A DNA stretch of 64,000 nucleotides from Alcanivorax sp. DP30 (GCF_009882945.1 NZ_WTUY01000024.1:62001-126000); one strand, 5' to 3'. Positions 1 to 9,332 are shown, counted from the first letter of the stretch. The notes: generated by a model from the sequence alone, not told the origin. Translations and numbers: made by a program.

Positions 1-18
1 ATCTTTGGCTTCTGTGAT

Positions 19-840
19 TTATTCCAGGACATAACAACGGGCGCCACGGTTAAGGAAGTGCAGCAGCATGCGGTAGCTATCCAGATCAAAAAAGATTTCT
101 CTTTCCTGCTGCAGATCTGCGTTTGAGGGCGGATGAGGCAGGGTGGTCAAATGACACCATTGGCGAATCAGATGAAATGCTTCCCGTTCTTCCCCCTCTT
201 CATGAATGACCAGAGTGCCATCGTAGGGCCAGGCGTGGATCTGATGTTCACTGAGGGCATCGATCAGTCGCTGATTATGTAAAAGTGCGGACTCCTTTCC
301 GCAACAGGCGCCCTGACAGCGTCCCAATTGGTATGAAAAGCAGGGGCCTGCCCCCTGTTCGAGGCCGCAGATTTTCGGGCATAACTGATGTGTCTTGATC
401 CAGTGTTCCATGGCGAACTGTGCCTGCCGTGGGCTACGGAACACACCGTAGCAGTCCTGTTGCCAGAGGGGATTGTGCGGATCGGGCTGATAGCGTTGGG
501 GCTTCAGAAAGCCGCTCTCACCCGGTTTCAATAGCCAGGTCTGCAATTGCCGGTAGCGGCGTTGACGACGATTGAAAATGGGTTGGCGCTGTTTTATCTC
601 CCGGTTTTCCAATAACAAGGCACCGAGTTCGCCGGCAGTTTCTGTGTAGTCAATGCGTCGTGTCTGGCTGCACATGCGTTTGGCCCGCGGGGTACGGTTC
701 TGGAAATGACTGCGGACCCGTTGGCGGATATTGATGCTCTTGCCGATATACAGCAGTGCCTCCTGATCTCCCCAGAAGCGGTAGATACCTGGCCCTGCTG
801 GGAGGTCGGGGATTTCAATACTCTGGATAGGTGAGGTCAT
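19..840 (-). CDS. cho: GIY-YIG nuclease, Cho-type excinuclease
   Basis: This 273-residue protein is a UvrC N-terminal-half homologue of the Cho type, an endonuclease that makes the 3' incision next to DNA lesions in nucleotide excision repair. The GIY motif lies at residues 18-20 and YIG at 31-33, followed by the conserved Arg-rich stretch. A Cys-rich middle (LCPKICGL, GRCQGACCG) matches UvrC/Cho proteins. There is no UvrB-binding or C-terminal HhH region, which separates it from full UvrC. The reading frame is open upstream to 1062, but that extension would overlap the next gene; the ATG at 840 gives the natural N-terminus. Symbol assigned by family resemblance. Confidence 0.85.
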   Translation of the reverse strand: MTSPIQSIEIPDLPAGPGIYRFWGDQEALLYIGKSINIRQRVRSHFQNRTPRAKRMCSQTRRIDYTETAGELGALLLENREIKQRQPIFNRRQRRYRQLQTWLLKPGESGFLKPQRYQPDPHNPLWQQDCYGVFRSPRQAQFAMEHWIKTHQLCPKICGLEQGAGPCFSYQLGRCQGACCGKESALLHNQRLIDALSEHQIHAWPYDGTLVIHEEGEEREAFHLIRQWCHLTTLPHPPSNADLQQEREIFFDLDSYRMLLHFLNRGARCYVLE

Positions 841-910
841 CGCCAAAGTATTGGGGTGGGGAAGTCTACGACAGGTGAAGGGTGTGGCTCGGTGGATGCA
901 GGTCTTTGCG

Positions 911-1582
911 TCAAAACTGAACGGGAGCAATGCCCACGGTGACGGCGCCGATGGGCTGACCGTTGCTGTCGGTGATGGTCCGGCTGACCTGAATCTGCAT
1001 GCTGCGGGTGGATTCATCCCTGCCAAGCGGGCTGATGTGCTCAGCCTCTGGCCCGGCGGCAAAGGTTTCTAGCCACTTGTCCTCATCACCTTGCCAGTAA
1101 TCAGAGGTGACGCTGCTTTGCGCCACATTGAGTCCGCGGTTATCCATGATGATGATTTCGGTAATCCATTTACTGCTGCGCAGCTGCAGGTTGCGCAGTG
1201 AATCGGAGAGCGGGGTATTCATCAGCCGGTGAATCAGCGGTGCATCCTGTTTGCCGTACTGCGCACGCCAGCGCTGATCCAGCGCGGCTATTTGCTCGTC
1301 CGACAAGGTAGCGTTGCGACGATTCTGTGTCTTCACCTGCTCGATAACATCTGCCCTGTCCGCGATATTGGAAGCCTGAGTGCGCCCGAAATCGATGAGC
1401 TCAGGGCTGACCCCATCAGCGAAGGCGTGTCCGCTGATGAGCAGGGCAAGGATGACGAAGCTGGTCCAAATCAAGGTGTGAAGGCCCCTTTGTTGCCTGA
1501 AATCTTCTCCTCGCCAGTCTGATGGCGGAGTAAGCAAGGTTGGGACCCATTTTAGAGCAAGAGAAAAATGGCTGCATGACAC
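911..1582 (-). CDS. Secreted or membrane-anchored cache-like sensor protein
   Basis: A protein of up to 223 residues with a hydrophobic segment ending in GHAFA (about residues 37-54), then a soluble domain. The segment WITEIIIMDNRGLNVAQSS and the ending with an Arg-Thr-Ile-Thr-Asp and IGAVTVGI pattern resemble periplasmic PDC/cache sensor domains that bind small ligands. No kinase, GGDEF or HAMP module follows, so it would be a stand-alone periplasmic sensor. The start is uncertain: the ATG at 1582 leaves about 36 residues ahead of the signal segment, whereas a TTG at 1474, preceded by an AAGGGG-like site, would begin directly at it. Cache-fold assignment is inference. Confidence 0.6.
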   Translation of the reverse strand: MSCSHFSLALKWVPTLLTPPSDWRGEDFRQQRGLHTLIWTSFVILALLISGHAFADGVSPELIDFGRTQASNIADRADVIEQVKTQNRRNATLSDEQIAALDQRWRAQYGKQDAPLIHRLMNTPLSDSLRNLQLRSSKWITEIIIMDNRGLNVAQSSVTSDYWQGDEDKWLETFAAGPEAEHISPLGRDESTRSMQIQVSRTITDSNGQPIGAVTVGIAPVQF

Positions 1583-1690
1583 ATTTCGTTAACAGGGCGA
1601 AGTGTGGGGAAGGCAGGGAAGGGGGGCATCAAAGACCCCTGTGACAGTGAGCCCTCAAAGCAGGGGGGCGGGTAGAGCGTGGGGAAGGGG

Positions 1691-1719
1691 AAAGCCCGCC
1701 GTGTTGCCGGGCGGGCTTT
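1691..1719 (-). terminator. Hairpin terminator, probably bidirectional
   Basis: A perfect 10-bp stem AAAGCCCGCC / GGCGGGCTTT with a 9-nt loop lies just past the stop codon of the downstream minus-strand hydrolase gene. The A and T runs at the stem ends let it work in either direction. Confidence 0.7.
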
Positions 1720-1731
1720 GTGTGTCAGGCG

Positions 1732-2625
1732 TTAGAGTACATCGCCAAGCCAGCGTTGCTTCGCCTTTTCCACCAGGTCACGGGCGTCGTGGTCCCAGGG
1801 GTGGAAGCTGGGCTTGAAGAAGCGGGCATAGGCGGGCAGCAATTTACGGAATACGCCTGGCTTGCCCCACATGTAATTGAGGGTTTCCCGCCAGGCTTTC
1901 CAGTTGCCCAGTTGGCCGTCGTCCCGAACCAGTTGATAAAGGTGAATGCTGGTGAACAGCGGGAACAAGACGCTGACCAGCATCATTTCCGTGATACGGG
2001 TAAATTCACTGCCGCCCACTGCCTTGAACACATCAAAGGCTACGGCCTTGTGCTCGGACTCTTCAATGGCATGCCAGGCCCATACCGGGGCCATGCGCGG
2101 GTCCATCTCTTCCAGGGCATCAAACTTGAGCAGAAATTCTTCCGCCATCATTGCAGTAAAATGCTCCACGGCCACGGTGTGCGCCAGCTGGCGTTCCGGG
2201 CTCAGGTTTTTGCGCATCCAGTTCATGAAGCCCAGAACTTCATTCTCCAGCCGGGCCAGATCCACGCCCTGTTCCTGCAGGTAGCCGTTGAGCATGTCGT
2301 GTTCACGGGAGTGGTGGGCCTCCTGGCCAATAAACCCCTTGATGGCTTTTTTCAGCTCGGGGTCGGTGATCTGGCTTTCGAAATGGCGAACCGAGTCGAT
2401 AAAAAAGCGCTCCCCCGGCGGGAAGCCGGAAGACATGGCGGCCAGCAGCAGGGTCTTGATCGGATTGTTGTCCCACCAGTAACGGGGCACATCCCCTTCC
2501 GCAAACGTAAACTTGGGACGGCGAATCTGGGGGATCATGCCTTTCGGGGTCTTGCTCAGGGTATCAATCGTGCCGAGGACACGTTTGCGAAGCTTGCCGG
2601 GCTTGATGGGGACGATGGCATTCAT
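1732..2625 (-). CDS. PF10118 metal-dependent hydrolase
   Basis: A 297-residue member of the predicted metal-dependent hydrolase family PF10118 (COG3687). The ligand motifs GQEAHHSREH, EHFTAMMAEEF and WHAIEESEHKAVAFD form a ferritin/di-iron-like four-helix set of Glu and His residues. The C-terminus has the family ending with FHPWDHD. Substrate is unknown; members often sit near lipid or alkane metabolism genes. The ATG at 2625 is chosen because it has an AGGAG site 7 bases upstream; an ATG 8 codons earlier lacks one. A paralogue lies at 8458-9288. The AraC gene at 2744 diverges from it and may regulate it. Confidence 0.8.
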   Translation of the reverse strand: MNAIVPIKPGKLRKRVLGTIDTLSKTPKGMIPQIRRPKFTFAEGDVPRYWWDNNPIKTLLLAAMSSGFPPGERFFIDSVRHFESQITDPELKKAIKGFIGQEAHHSREHDMLNGYLQEQGVDLARLENEVLGFMNWMRKNLSPERQLAHTVAVEHFTAMMAEEFLLKFDALEEMDPRMAPVWAWHAIEESEHKAVAFDVFKAVGGSEFTRITEMMLVSVLFPLFTSIHLYQLVRDDGQLGNWKAWRETLNYMWGKPGVFRKLLPAYARFFKPSFHPWDHDARDLVEKAKQRWLGDVL

Positions 2626-2743
2626 TGTTGTACTCCTGCTTGGGCTCATCGGGCCAATATGCGTGCTATGGGCCTAATGTACTGGTGAAAGCCCGGGGGG
2701 CGTGAGACGCTGCGAGGACATAATAATTATCATTGGTGGCCAA

Positions 2744-3826
2744 ATGCCCGCAGAGTCCATCCTCTCGCAGCTGGCTGAAAAGCGAGACAATCTGCCCGAA
2801 TGGGTGCATCAGCCCAGCCAGGCTGCGACCTATCCCCGTACTTTTCTGGCGGCGGCGGAGGCGCAGGGTGTGCCCCATTCGCGGCTGTTGGCACTGGCCG
2901 GGGTGCCGGAAGCGCAGCTTGAAGAACCTGCCGGCAGATTATCCCTGTTTGAGGTTGCCCAGACCGTGGCGGCGGCCTATGAATTGAGTCATGACGACTG
3001 TCTGGGCTTTGCCACGGGACACCGCATGATGCTCACCGCCCATGGCAATCTGGGCTACGCACTGATGTGTGCGGCCACCGTTCGGGAAGCCATGGGTATT
3101 CTGGAGCGCTTCTGGCACCTGCGTGGTCGCGGGGTGCAGTTGCAGGTGCACAGTGATGACGAGTCGCTGTTCATGGAGCTGATACCGGAAATTACCCTGG
3201 CGCCAAAGCTCACCTGGCTGATGCTCAGTTCCATTATCACCAGCATGTTGCGGGGGATAGAGTTCCTGGTTCCGGTATTACCGGAGGGGGTGGAGCTGTG
3301 GCTGCCTGGCGAGCAGCCGGAGGGCTTTTCATCCTGGCAGGGACGCCTGCCACGGGTGCGGTTTTCCCGGCCTCGGGTGGGGCTTTACCTGCATGGCGAT
3401 CTTTCCCTGCTGGACCAGGCCTTGCCCACTGCCAATCCGGAGGCACTGCGTATCGCCCTTGAGCAATGCGAGCGGGAAAGTGCGCTAACAGAACGGGATG
3501 ATGACATCGTCAGGCAGGTACGGGCTGCCCTGGTGCCTGGTCCGCACGGTTATCCAACTCCGGAGCAACTGGCCGACAAGCTGCATCAGACACCGCGCAC
3601 CCTGCGCCGCCGTTTGCAGGAAAGGGGCTGTAATTACCAGCAGTTGCTGGAGGAAGCGCGGTTGCGCGACAGCTGTCAGTTGTTGCAGGAGGCGGATCTT
3701 GAGGTGCGCCGAATCAGTGACATGCTGGGCTACCTGAACCCGGCCAATTTTACCCGTGCCTTCAAGGGCTGGACCGGGATGACACCGCGGGAGTGGCGCC
3801 AGCGGCACGGTGCTGAACGGCGCTAG
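2744..3826 (+). CDS. AraC-family transcriptional regulator
   Basis: A 360-residue regulator with an N-terminal Arabinose_bd-type domain (PF12625, about residues 25-215) and a C-terminal AraC double helix-turn-helix (about 265-355). The second HTH ends with the usual PANFTRAFKGWTGMTPREWR signature. Regulators of this group (OruR/ArgR-like) sense small organic ligands. It is divergent from the PF10118 hydrolase, so that gene is the natural candidate target (inference). A GTG at 2702 would add 14 residues, but the ATG at 2744 fits family length. Its TAG stop overlaps, through the palindrome CTAG, the stop codon of the convergent integrase-like gene. Confidence 0.8.
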   Translation: MPAESILSQLAEKRDNLPEWVHQPSQAATYPRTFLAAAEAQGVPHSRLLALAGVPEAQLEEPAGRLSLFEVAQTVAAAYELSHDDCLGFATGHRMMLTAHGNLGYALMCAATVREAMGILERFWHLRGRGVQLQVHSDDESLFMELIPEITLAPKLTWLMLSSIITSMLRGIEFLVPVLPEGVELWLPGEQPEGFSSWQGRLPRVRFSRPRVGLYLHGDLSLLDQALPTANPEALRIALEQCERESALTERDDDIVRQVRAALVPGPHGYPTPEQLADKLHQTPRTLRRRLQERGCNYQQLLEEARLRDSCQLLQEADLEVRRISDMLGYLNPANFTRAFKGWTGMTPREWRQRHGAERR

Positions 3827-5013
3827 CGGCGGGCCAGTCTGCCGAGCACGGATCCCTCCAGGTAATCCGCCCAGGCCTGCAGCATCTCTCTGCGCTTCTC
3901 CGGGTAGTCGTCCTTGTCGATGGCCTGCGTGTCGTTCTGATCCAGCAGCTGGGCCTGAATCTGTTCGGCCTGGTAGCCTAGCTCCCCCAGCGCGGTGGCG
4001 GCCAGCGTTCGCAGCGTGTCCGGTGTCACCGGGTTGTTGCGCGTCACCTTGCGCAATGCCCCAGTGATGGTGCTGGCGCCGAGATGCTGCTGCTTGTCAC
4101 GGTTGCCGGGGAACACGTATTCATGGCGGCCAGTGAGCGGCTCCAGTTCCTGCAGCAACTCTACGGCCTGGCGAGGCAATGGCACGGTGAGTATCCGTTC
4201 CTCTCCAGTGTCCGGGTGGATGCGGCGGATCCGCCATTCGCCCGCATCAAGATCCATGTCGGACCAGCGAGCATTAACGATCTCACTGGGCTTGGCGAGT
4301 AACCAGACGGTCAGTTTGAGTGCTGCGCTGCTGGTGCTGCGGCCCCACTGGCCGAGTACGCCGCTGGCCAGCTGGGTGAGCTTTTCACGGGTGCTGATGA
4401 GGAATTCAGGTTCGGTACCGGAACCGGTCAGCCGCTTGTGCAGGGCGGTGGTGTGTTGATAACCGGCTACGCCGGTATCCCGGGCATGCTGGTAAACCCG
4501 TTTGGCGATGCCCAGCACCCGTTTGCCCTTTTCCACATGCCCCTCGGCGCCCAGGGCGGAGGCCAGCGATTTCAGGTCTTCCGGGGTGACCTCACTGACC
4601 ACCCGTTTGCCGACACTGGCGATCAGGTAGTTTTCCAGTTGACGCTTGGTGCGGCGGAATTGGGCTTCGGAGACCTCCAGCCGGTAGACCCGCTCCAGCC
4701 AGTCATTGGCCACCGCTTCGAAGGTGGCCAGCGATGGGCGAAAGATTTCTCGCTTCTCGCAACGGGTCAGTGGATCGATACCATCGGCAATTAGCTCGCG
4801 GGCTTCATTGCGCAGCTGGCGGGCGAATTGCAGGGTGACTTCCGGACTGGGGCCAAGGGTAATGACCTTGTCGCGATCGTTAAACCGGTAGGCGAATTTC
4901 CAGGTGCGCTGGCCATCCGTGTCCACCAGTAAAAAGAGCCCTTTCTCATCATTGAGTTTGTAGGGTTTTTTCAGCGCAGTGGCGTTGCGTACATCCGCAG
5001 CAGTCAGGGCCAT
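3823..5013 (-). CDS. P4-type integrase homologue lacking catalytic residues
   Basis: A 396-residue protein that keeps the full layout of P4-type integrases: DUF4102 N-terminal arm-binding domain (about 1-85), core-binding domain (about 95-190) and catalytic-domain fold (about 205-385). The catalytic residues are changed. The box I Arg is Lys241 (AKPSEI), the HxxR His is Asp332 with only Arg335 kept (DTLR), the next His is Asp358, and the nucleophilic Tyr is Ile365. Recombination is therefore unlikely; a DNA-binding role is inferred. The frame is undamaged over its length, so it is not a decayed pseudogene. No tRNA or att repeat was seen next to it. Confidence 0.8.
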   Translation of the reverse strand: MALTAADVRNATALKKPYKLNDEKGLFLLVDTDGQRTWKFAYRFNDRDKVITLGPSPEVTLQFARQLRNEARELIADGIDPLTRCEKREIFRPSLATFEAVANDWLERVYRLEVSEAQFRRTKRQLENYLIASVGKRVVSEVTPEDLKSLASALGAEGHVEKGKRVLGIAKRVYQHARDTGVAGYQHTTALHKRLTGSGTEPEFLISTREKLTQLASGVLGQWGRSTSSAALKLTVWLLAKPSEIVNARWSDMDLDAGEWRIRRIHPDTGEERILTVPLPRQAVELLQELEPLTGRHEYVFPGNRDKQQHLGASTITGALRKVTRNNPVTPDTLRTLAATALGELGYQAEQIQAQLLDQNDTQAIDKDDYPEKRREMLQAWADYLEGSVLGRLARR

Positions 5014-5136
5014 AGGGAGTCTGTTGTTATTGATCGGCTTGTTAAAACTATCCCAGAGACAGGCGGGGGATCAACGCGGCGGGTGATAATAATGGTGTTT
5101 TTGTGTATTCAATAGCTCATGGCTGGGTGGCGCTAT

Positions 5137-5165
5137 CCGGGTTGCTGCGGATCGTAGCAACCCGG
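5137..5165 (-). terminator. Strong hairpin after the membrane protein gene
   Basis: A perfect 10-bp stem CCGGGTTGCT / AGCAACCCGG with a 9-nt loop lies 5 bases beyond the stop codon of the minus-strand gene at 5171. There is no clear U-tract, so termination is inferred from position and stability. Confidence 0.5.
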
Positions 5166-5170
5166 GCCAG

Positions 5171-6199
5171 TCATTCTGTGGCAGGCAAGGCAACGGGCTT
5201 GTCCATGAACAGCGCCAGTCGAATCAGGTCCACGTACATCTGCTCTTTGCCGGCATGGCTGAGCAGGGAAACGTTACTGCCATCCCTGAGATTCAGCTGG
5301 ATCTGGCTGTTGATGAAGCTTCGCTCCCCGGTGGTGAGCAGTTGATTGAGCTGCAGGGATTCCACGTCGCGGAAGGCGATGTCACGATTTTCTGTGCCGA
5401 GATGGATCTGTTGCTTGCGGCGGTCTATGCGTGCACCGCTGGTGGTGAAAAACAGCACGTAGAACCCGGCAATAGTAAAGGGTATCGAGACCATCAGGCT
5501 GTTTGACAGTGTGCTCCATTGCAGATCGGCAAAGGGCACGTGGCTGTTCAGCATACGCTCGATAAAAAAGTAAATGTCCACCGCCAGGCTGCCTTGTGGT
5601 GCCAACATGAAGGCCAGCCCCATGGCGGTGAGCGTGCTGCTGCGGGTAATGTGCAGCTGGTTTTGATTGCGGGGCTTGATGCGACCGGTGACGAAGTTGC
5701 TGGCGTTACTGATCGGGGCGGCACCGTTGCGATAAGCGCCGGGATCCACCAGTAATTCAGGAATGTCCGCCGTGTGACTTTCCAGCCAGCGTTTTTCTTC
5801 CCGCGTCAGGTGGCTGCTTCTTCCGGCAAGGGCGTAGATCGTCATCAGCACGAAAATGACCAGCATGAAACCGTGCCCGACCCAGTTGCGGATCAGCGGG
5901 GTGTAAAAATATTGGTCGGTCTCTTCAAGTCCGATGATGGCGGCATGCAGCTTCTCCCTGCTCTTGCCTAGATGGGCAATCAGCCAGCGATCATGATCCG
6001 ACAGGGACGGCTTGGCTTGAGTGCGGGTGATGTCATCGTCCATCTTCTGCAGTTTCGCCTTTTGTTTGGCGATGTTTTCCTGCAGGTTGATTTTCATTTC
6101 CTGCTGGCTATCCCAGGTCGTACTCAGCTGGTGGATAACCTTGCCTGCCGCGAGAGAGACAAAGAGCAGTATCAGCAGGATGAAAAATCCTTTTTTCAT
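5171..6199 (-). CDS. Membrane protein of unknown function
   Basis: A 342-residue protein not assigned to a family. It begins with a hydrophobic segment (residues 4-20), then a region likely to be coiled coil (about 30-95, rich in Lys, Gln and Glu). A second hydrophobic segment lies near 108-128, and two more near 190-210 and 235-255. The C-terminal 85 residues are soluble with alternating beta-like stretches (RIDRRKQQIHLG, SQIQLNLRDGSNVSLLS), resembling a PH-like domain. It is flanked by terminator-like sequence and appears monocistronic. Function unknown. Confidence 0.65.
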   Translation of the reverse strand: MKKGFFILLILLFVSLAAGKVIHQLSTTWDSQQEMKINLQENIAKQKAKLQKMDDDITRTQAKPSLSDHDRWLIAHLGKSREKLHAAIIGLEETDQYFYTPLIRNWVGHGFMLVIFVLMTIYALAGRSSHLTREEKRWLESHTADIPELLVDPGAYRNGAAPISNASNFVTGRIKPRNQNQLHITRSSTLTAMGLAFMLAPQGSLAVDIYFFIERMLNSHVPFADLQWSTLSNSLMVSIPFTIAGFYVLFFTTSGARIDRRKQQIHLGTENRDIAFRDVESLQLNQLLTTGERSFINSQIQLNLRDGSNVSLLSHAGKEQMYVDLIRLALFMDKPVALPATE

Positions 6200-6310
6200 G
6201 GCGGATTCCCGAAAAGACAGCGCAATCAGCGCATTCGAAATGAAAAGAAGCGCGTATCATACAGACTGTCCAGGTAGAGGACAGACGTTATCTGTCCACA
6301 GAGCAGGAGA

Positions 6311-6538
6311 ATGATGATGGCAGGGGCACAACCCAATAATCCGCTGCACGGTGTAACGCTGGAGAAAGTCGTGACTGAGCTGGCTGACCACTATGGCTGG
6401 GAGGAACTGGGTGACCGCATTCGCATCAATTGCTTCAGAAGTGATCCTTCTGTGAAGTCCAGTTTGAAATTCCTGCGCAAGACCCCCTGGGCCCGTGAGA
6501 AGGTGGAGGCGTTATATGTGGAGACATTTACTGACTGA
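6311..6538 (+). CDS. VF530-family DNA-binding protein
   Basis: A 75-residue protein matching the VF530/DUF2132 family (PF09905) along almost its whole length: [20 protein letters not shown], then [14 protein letters not shown], then [18 protein letters not shown]. The family was named from a Vibrio fischeri structure with a DNA-binding-like fold; its role in the cell is unknown. Start ATG at 6311 follows a clear AGGAGA site. It has no operon partner. Confidence 0.85.
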   Translation: MMMAGAQPNNPLHGVTLEKVVTELADHYGWEELGDRIRINCFRSDPSVKSSLKFLRKTPWAREKVEALYVETFTD

Positions 6539-6750
6539 CCGGGTTGGCGTCTTGCTCAATTGGACTGGGGGGGCTGGAGGATGCCGGTTTTATGTCTGTT
6601 GGGTCAGATGTTCGACCGCTGACGTCTGACCAGCCACCATTCCCCACACCCTGAAGGATGGCTGCCCGAGCCAAGGCGCGCACGGTTTTGTTGCTTGTGT
6701 CTGTGGGTTAGGCTTGAAACTTGAAAAGGCTGCGGGAAGGGAACCCGGAT

Positions 6751-7263
6751 ATGAAACTGGCGCAACTCGTTCTGATTGGCTTGATGTCTCTGCTCAGTGT
6801 TGCCGTTCAGGCACAGTGGTCGATGGCGACATATCTCGGTCATGTCTATGCCGGTGAACACGGTCGTCACGATGGGGCCGCCAAGTTCGGCATCGGAATG
6901 CTTTGCCGGCATGGCGATCGCGTCCCTGCCTATGTGCTGGTTCATCGCCGTTTTGTCACCGCCGGTGGTCCGGCCACGGAACTGCCTGCCCGTTTTGAAG
7001 CTGGCGAGGTGTTCCGGGAATTCCGTATCGATGGTGTGCACTATGGTGATGTGGGCCCTCGCCACGGTGTCCATGACGCTGACAATCATATGTTGATCTT
7101 CGCCAGCACCGTGTCACTGGATTCCCCCATCATCCGGGCCATACGCAAGGGCAGCGAACTGGATGTGCTGTATGTGGACAAGGAAGGCCGAGAGCTCTAC
7201 GTGTCCGATTTTTCCCTGGAAGGATCCGCCGCTGCCCTCAATCAGGTGGCTTGCCCGGACTGA
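6751..7263 (+). CDS. Secreted hypothetical protein
   Basis: A 170-residue protein with a clear signal peptide (MKLAQLVLIGLMSLLSVAVQA, cut before QW). The mature part is small and beta-rich, with two Cys (in MLCRHG and near the C-terminus, VACPD) that could form a disulphide. I do not recognise a family. The ATG at 6751 is preferred to a TTG at 6721 because it opens directly at the signal peptide and has a GGGAA-like site upstream. The 210 bases before it hold no gene that I can support. Confidence 0.6.
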   Translation: MKLAQLVLIGLMSLLSVAVQAQWSMATYLGHVYAGEHGRHDGAAKFGIGMLCRHGDRVPAYVLVHRRFVTAGGPATELPARFEAGEVFREFRIDGVHYGDVGPRHGVHDADNHMLIFASTVSLDSPIIRAIRKGSELDVLYVDKEGRELYVSDFSLEGSAAALNQVACPD

Positions 7264-7344
7264 AAACCGGGTGCCACTTTGGTCGGCTGTGGCGGCCCTG
7301 CGTCAGGGGGTATAGTGGTCTTCCCGCCTTGCCAGGAGTCGCCC

Positions 7345-8301
7345 ATGACGTTTCAGGTTTACCATTCGTTGCCGTTCGGCATTACCCGCATTGATACTGC
7401 CATGGTCCATGAGGAGCTGGCGGCCTGTTACCTCATGGAAGAAGCAGGCGAGTGCGCCATCATCGAAACCGGTACGCACAATACCGTGCCAATTATCCTG
7501 GCCCTGCTGGATGAGAAGGGCATTGATCGCGGTGCGGTGAAGTATGTGATCCCCACCCATGTACACCTTGATCATGCCGGTGGCGTGGGCGGCTTGATGC
7601 AGGCACTGCCTCAGGCCACGTTGCTGATTCACCCCCGTGGCGCACGGCACATGATTGATCCTTCGAAACTGAAGGCCGGAGCCACCGCCGTATACGGTGA
7701 AGAACAGTTCGCCGAGGTCTATGGCGATGTCATTCCCGTGGACGAGGGTCGGGTGCGCATCATGGAAGACGGCGACTCGGTGATGCTGGCGCAGCGCGAG
7801 TTGGTGTTCTATGACACACCGGGTCACGCCCGTCATCATTTCTGTGTCCATGATCCCGCGTCGAAGGGTATCTTCACCGGCGATACCTTCGGCCTGTCCT
7901 ACCCGTCACTGGTGACCGAGAACGGTCCCTTTACTTTACCTACCACTACGCCGGTGCAGTTCGACCCGGAGCCTCTGAAGCACTCCATCCGCAGATTGCT
8001 GGCGCTGAAACCGGAGCGCATGTTCCTGACCCATTACGGAATGCTGGAAGACCCGCAAGAACCGGGCGAACGGCTGTTGGGAATGGTGGACGACTATGTG
8101 ACGCTGGCCGAACAGGCTGCCCCGGGAGAGGCGGCCGGGCTGTTGGAAAGGCTGGAATCGGCCCTGCAGGAATACCTGTTTGGCAGGGCTCGCGACCATG
8201 GTGTCACCCTGTCTAAGGATGAACTGCAGGCGGCGTTGGGGTTTGATATAAATCTCAACAGTCAGGGGCTGAAGGTCTGGCTTCAGCAACGCCAGCCCTG
8301 A
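7345..8301 (+). CDS. MBL-fold metallohydrolase
   Basis: A 318-residue metallo-beta-lactamase-fold protein. The metal-binding motif THVHLDHAGG lies near residue 73, a further His in DTPGHARHHF, an Asp in FTGDTFG and a late His in LTHYG complete the usual di-metal set. The C-terminal about 100 residues form a helical extension. This layout matches glyoxalase II-like or lactonase-like hydrolases; the substrate is unknown. The start ATG at 7345 has a CAGGAG site 6 bases upstream; upstream codons in frame lack one. Confidence 0.8.
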   Translation: MTFQVYHSLPFGITRIDTAMVHEELAACYLMEEAGECAIIETGTHNTVPIILALLDEKGIDRGAVKYVIPTHVHLDHAGGVGGLMQALPQATLLIHPRGARHMIDPSKLKAGATAVYGEEQFAEVYGDVIPVDEGRVRIMEDGDSVMLAQRELVFYDTPGHARHHFCVHDPASKGIFTGDTFGLSYPSLVTENGPFTLPTTTPVQFDPEPLKHSIRRLLALKPERMFLTHYGMLEDPQEPGERLLGMVDDYVTLAEQAAPGEAAGLLERLESALQEYLFGRARDHGVTLSKDELQAALGFDINLNSQGLKVWLQQRQP

Positions 8302-8457
8302 GGATTAGGCGGCTGAGGCCTTGTTCATGACCTCCGGCGGACGGCCCAAAATGACAGTCGAATGACGCGACATGACCTCGAGGGGCCTGCGCATGCAGTG
8401 CATATTGGCTAAAGGCGTGCCCTGCCAGGGTCAGTATGGCAACAACGAGGAGGCTCC

Positions 8458-9288
8458 ATGAACGCACAAGCCCGTCTGCAAAAGGCCATTGATATTACGG
8501 TCCGCAAGCTATCTCTGCGGCCCAGCGCCGACATTGATCGCCATTTTCACAGTGGCGATCCGTTCCTGAGCGCGTTCTTTGCCGCCATGAGTAGCGTGTT
8601 CCCGGATGGCGAGCGCTTCTTTATCGACTCTGTGCGTCATTACCAGCCGCAGCTAAACGATCCAGAGCTGGTGCAGCAGGTTCGCCGCTTCATTGGTCAG
8701 GAGGCCCACCATGGGCAGGAGCATGAAGCCTTCAATCAGTGGCTGACGGACAAGGGCTATCCGGTCGGTGAGACGCTGCGCCGACTGGCTGAGGGCCTGA
8801 CGGCGGCCCGCCAGCGATTGTCCGCCCGCCAGCAATTGGCCATGACGCTGGCGCTGGAGCATTTCACCGCCATCATGGCCAACCAGTTCCTGACCATGCC
8901 GGAGCTGTCCGAAAAAATGCATCCGGAAATCCGTGAACTGTTCATCTGGCATGCGGTGGAGGAGACCGAGCATAAGGCCGTGGCATTCGACGTCTACCAG
9001 ACCGTGGACGGGGGCTACTGGAACCGGGTCATGATCATGTTGCAGGTAACGCTGTTGTTCTGGCTTGCCATTACCCGGATCACTTGGCGCAACCTGAAAA
9101 GCGAGGGCAACGCTTCGCTCGGTCGGATGGTGCGTGGCTACGGGTGGCTGCTGGTTAAACCGGGGCCGCTGCGCAAGCTGCTGCCGGAGTACCTGGATTA
9201 TTTCCGTCCGGGATTTCACCCCTGGGACCAGGATAACCGCGAACTGATTCGGCCTTTGCAGGACAGCATGGCCAAATATGAGGTATAA
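8458..9288 (+). CDS. PF10118 metal-dependent hydrolase, paralogue
   Basis: A 276-residue paralogue of the protein at 1732-2625. It has the same Glu/His motifs: GQEAHHGQEH, EHFTAIMANQF and WHAVEETEHKAVAFD, and the same FHPWDQD ending. One hydrophobic helix (VTLLFWLAITRITW) sits near the C-terminal third. A GAGGAG site lies just before ATG 8458. Catalysis of a metal-dependent hydrolysis or oxidation is inferred from family only. A strong terminator follows at 9333. Confidence 0.8.
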   Translation: MNAQARLQKAIDITVRKLSLRPSADIDRHFHSGDPFLSAFFAAMSSVFPDGERFFIDSVRHYQPQLNDPELVQQVRRFIGQEAHHGQEHEAFNQWLTDKGYPVGETLRRLAEGLTAARQRLSARQQLAMTLALEHFTAIMANQFLTMPELSEKMHPEIRELFIWHAVEETEHKAVAFDVYQTVDGGYWNRVMIMLQVTLLFWLAITRITWRNLKSEGNASLGRMVRGYGWLLVKPGPLRKLLPEYLDYFRPGFHPWDQDNRELIRPLQDSMAKYEV

Positions 9289-9332
9289 CAGGTTAACAGG
9301 ACATCGGTGTGCGCTACACATGATTGCCTGTT

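Noticed and set aside
1720-2688. 322-residue open frame on the plus strand
   Set aside because: It lies opposite the clear PF10118 hydrolase gene and shows no family motif; it is a shadow of GC-rich coding sequence.
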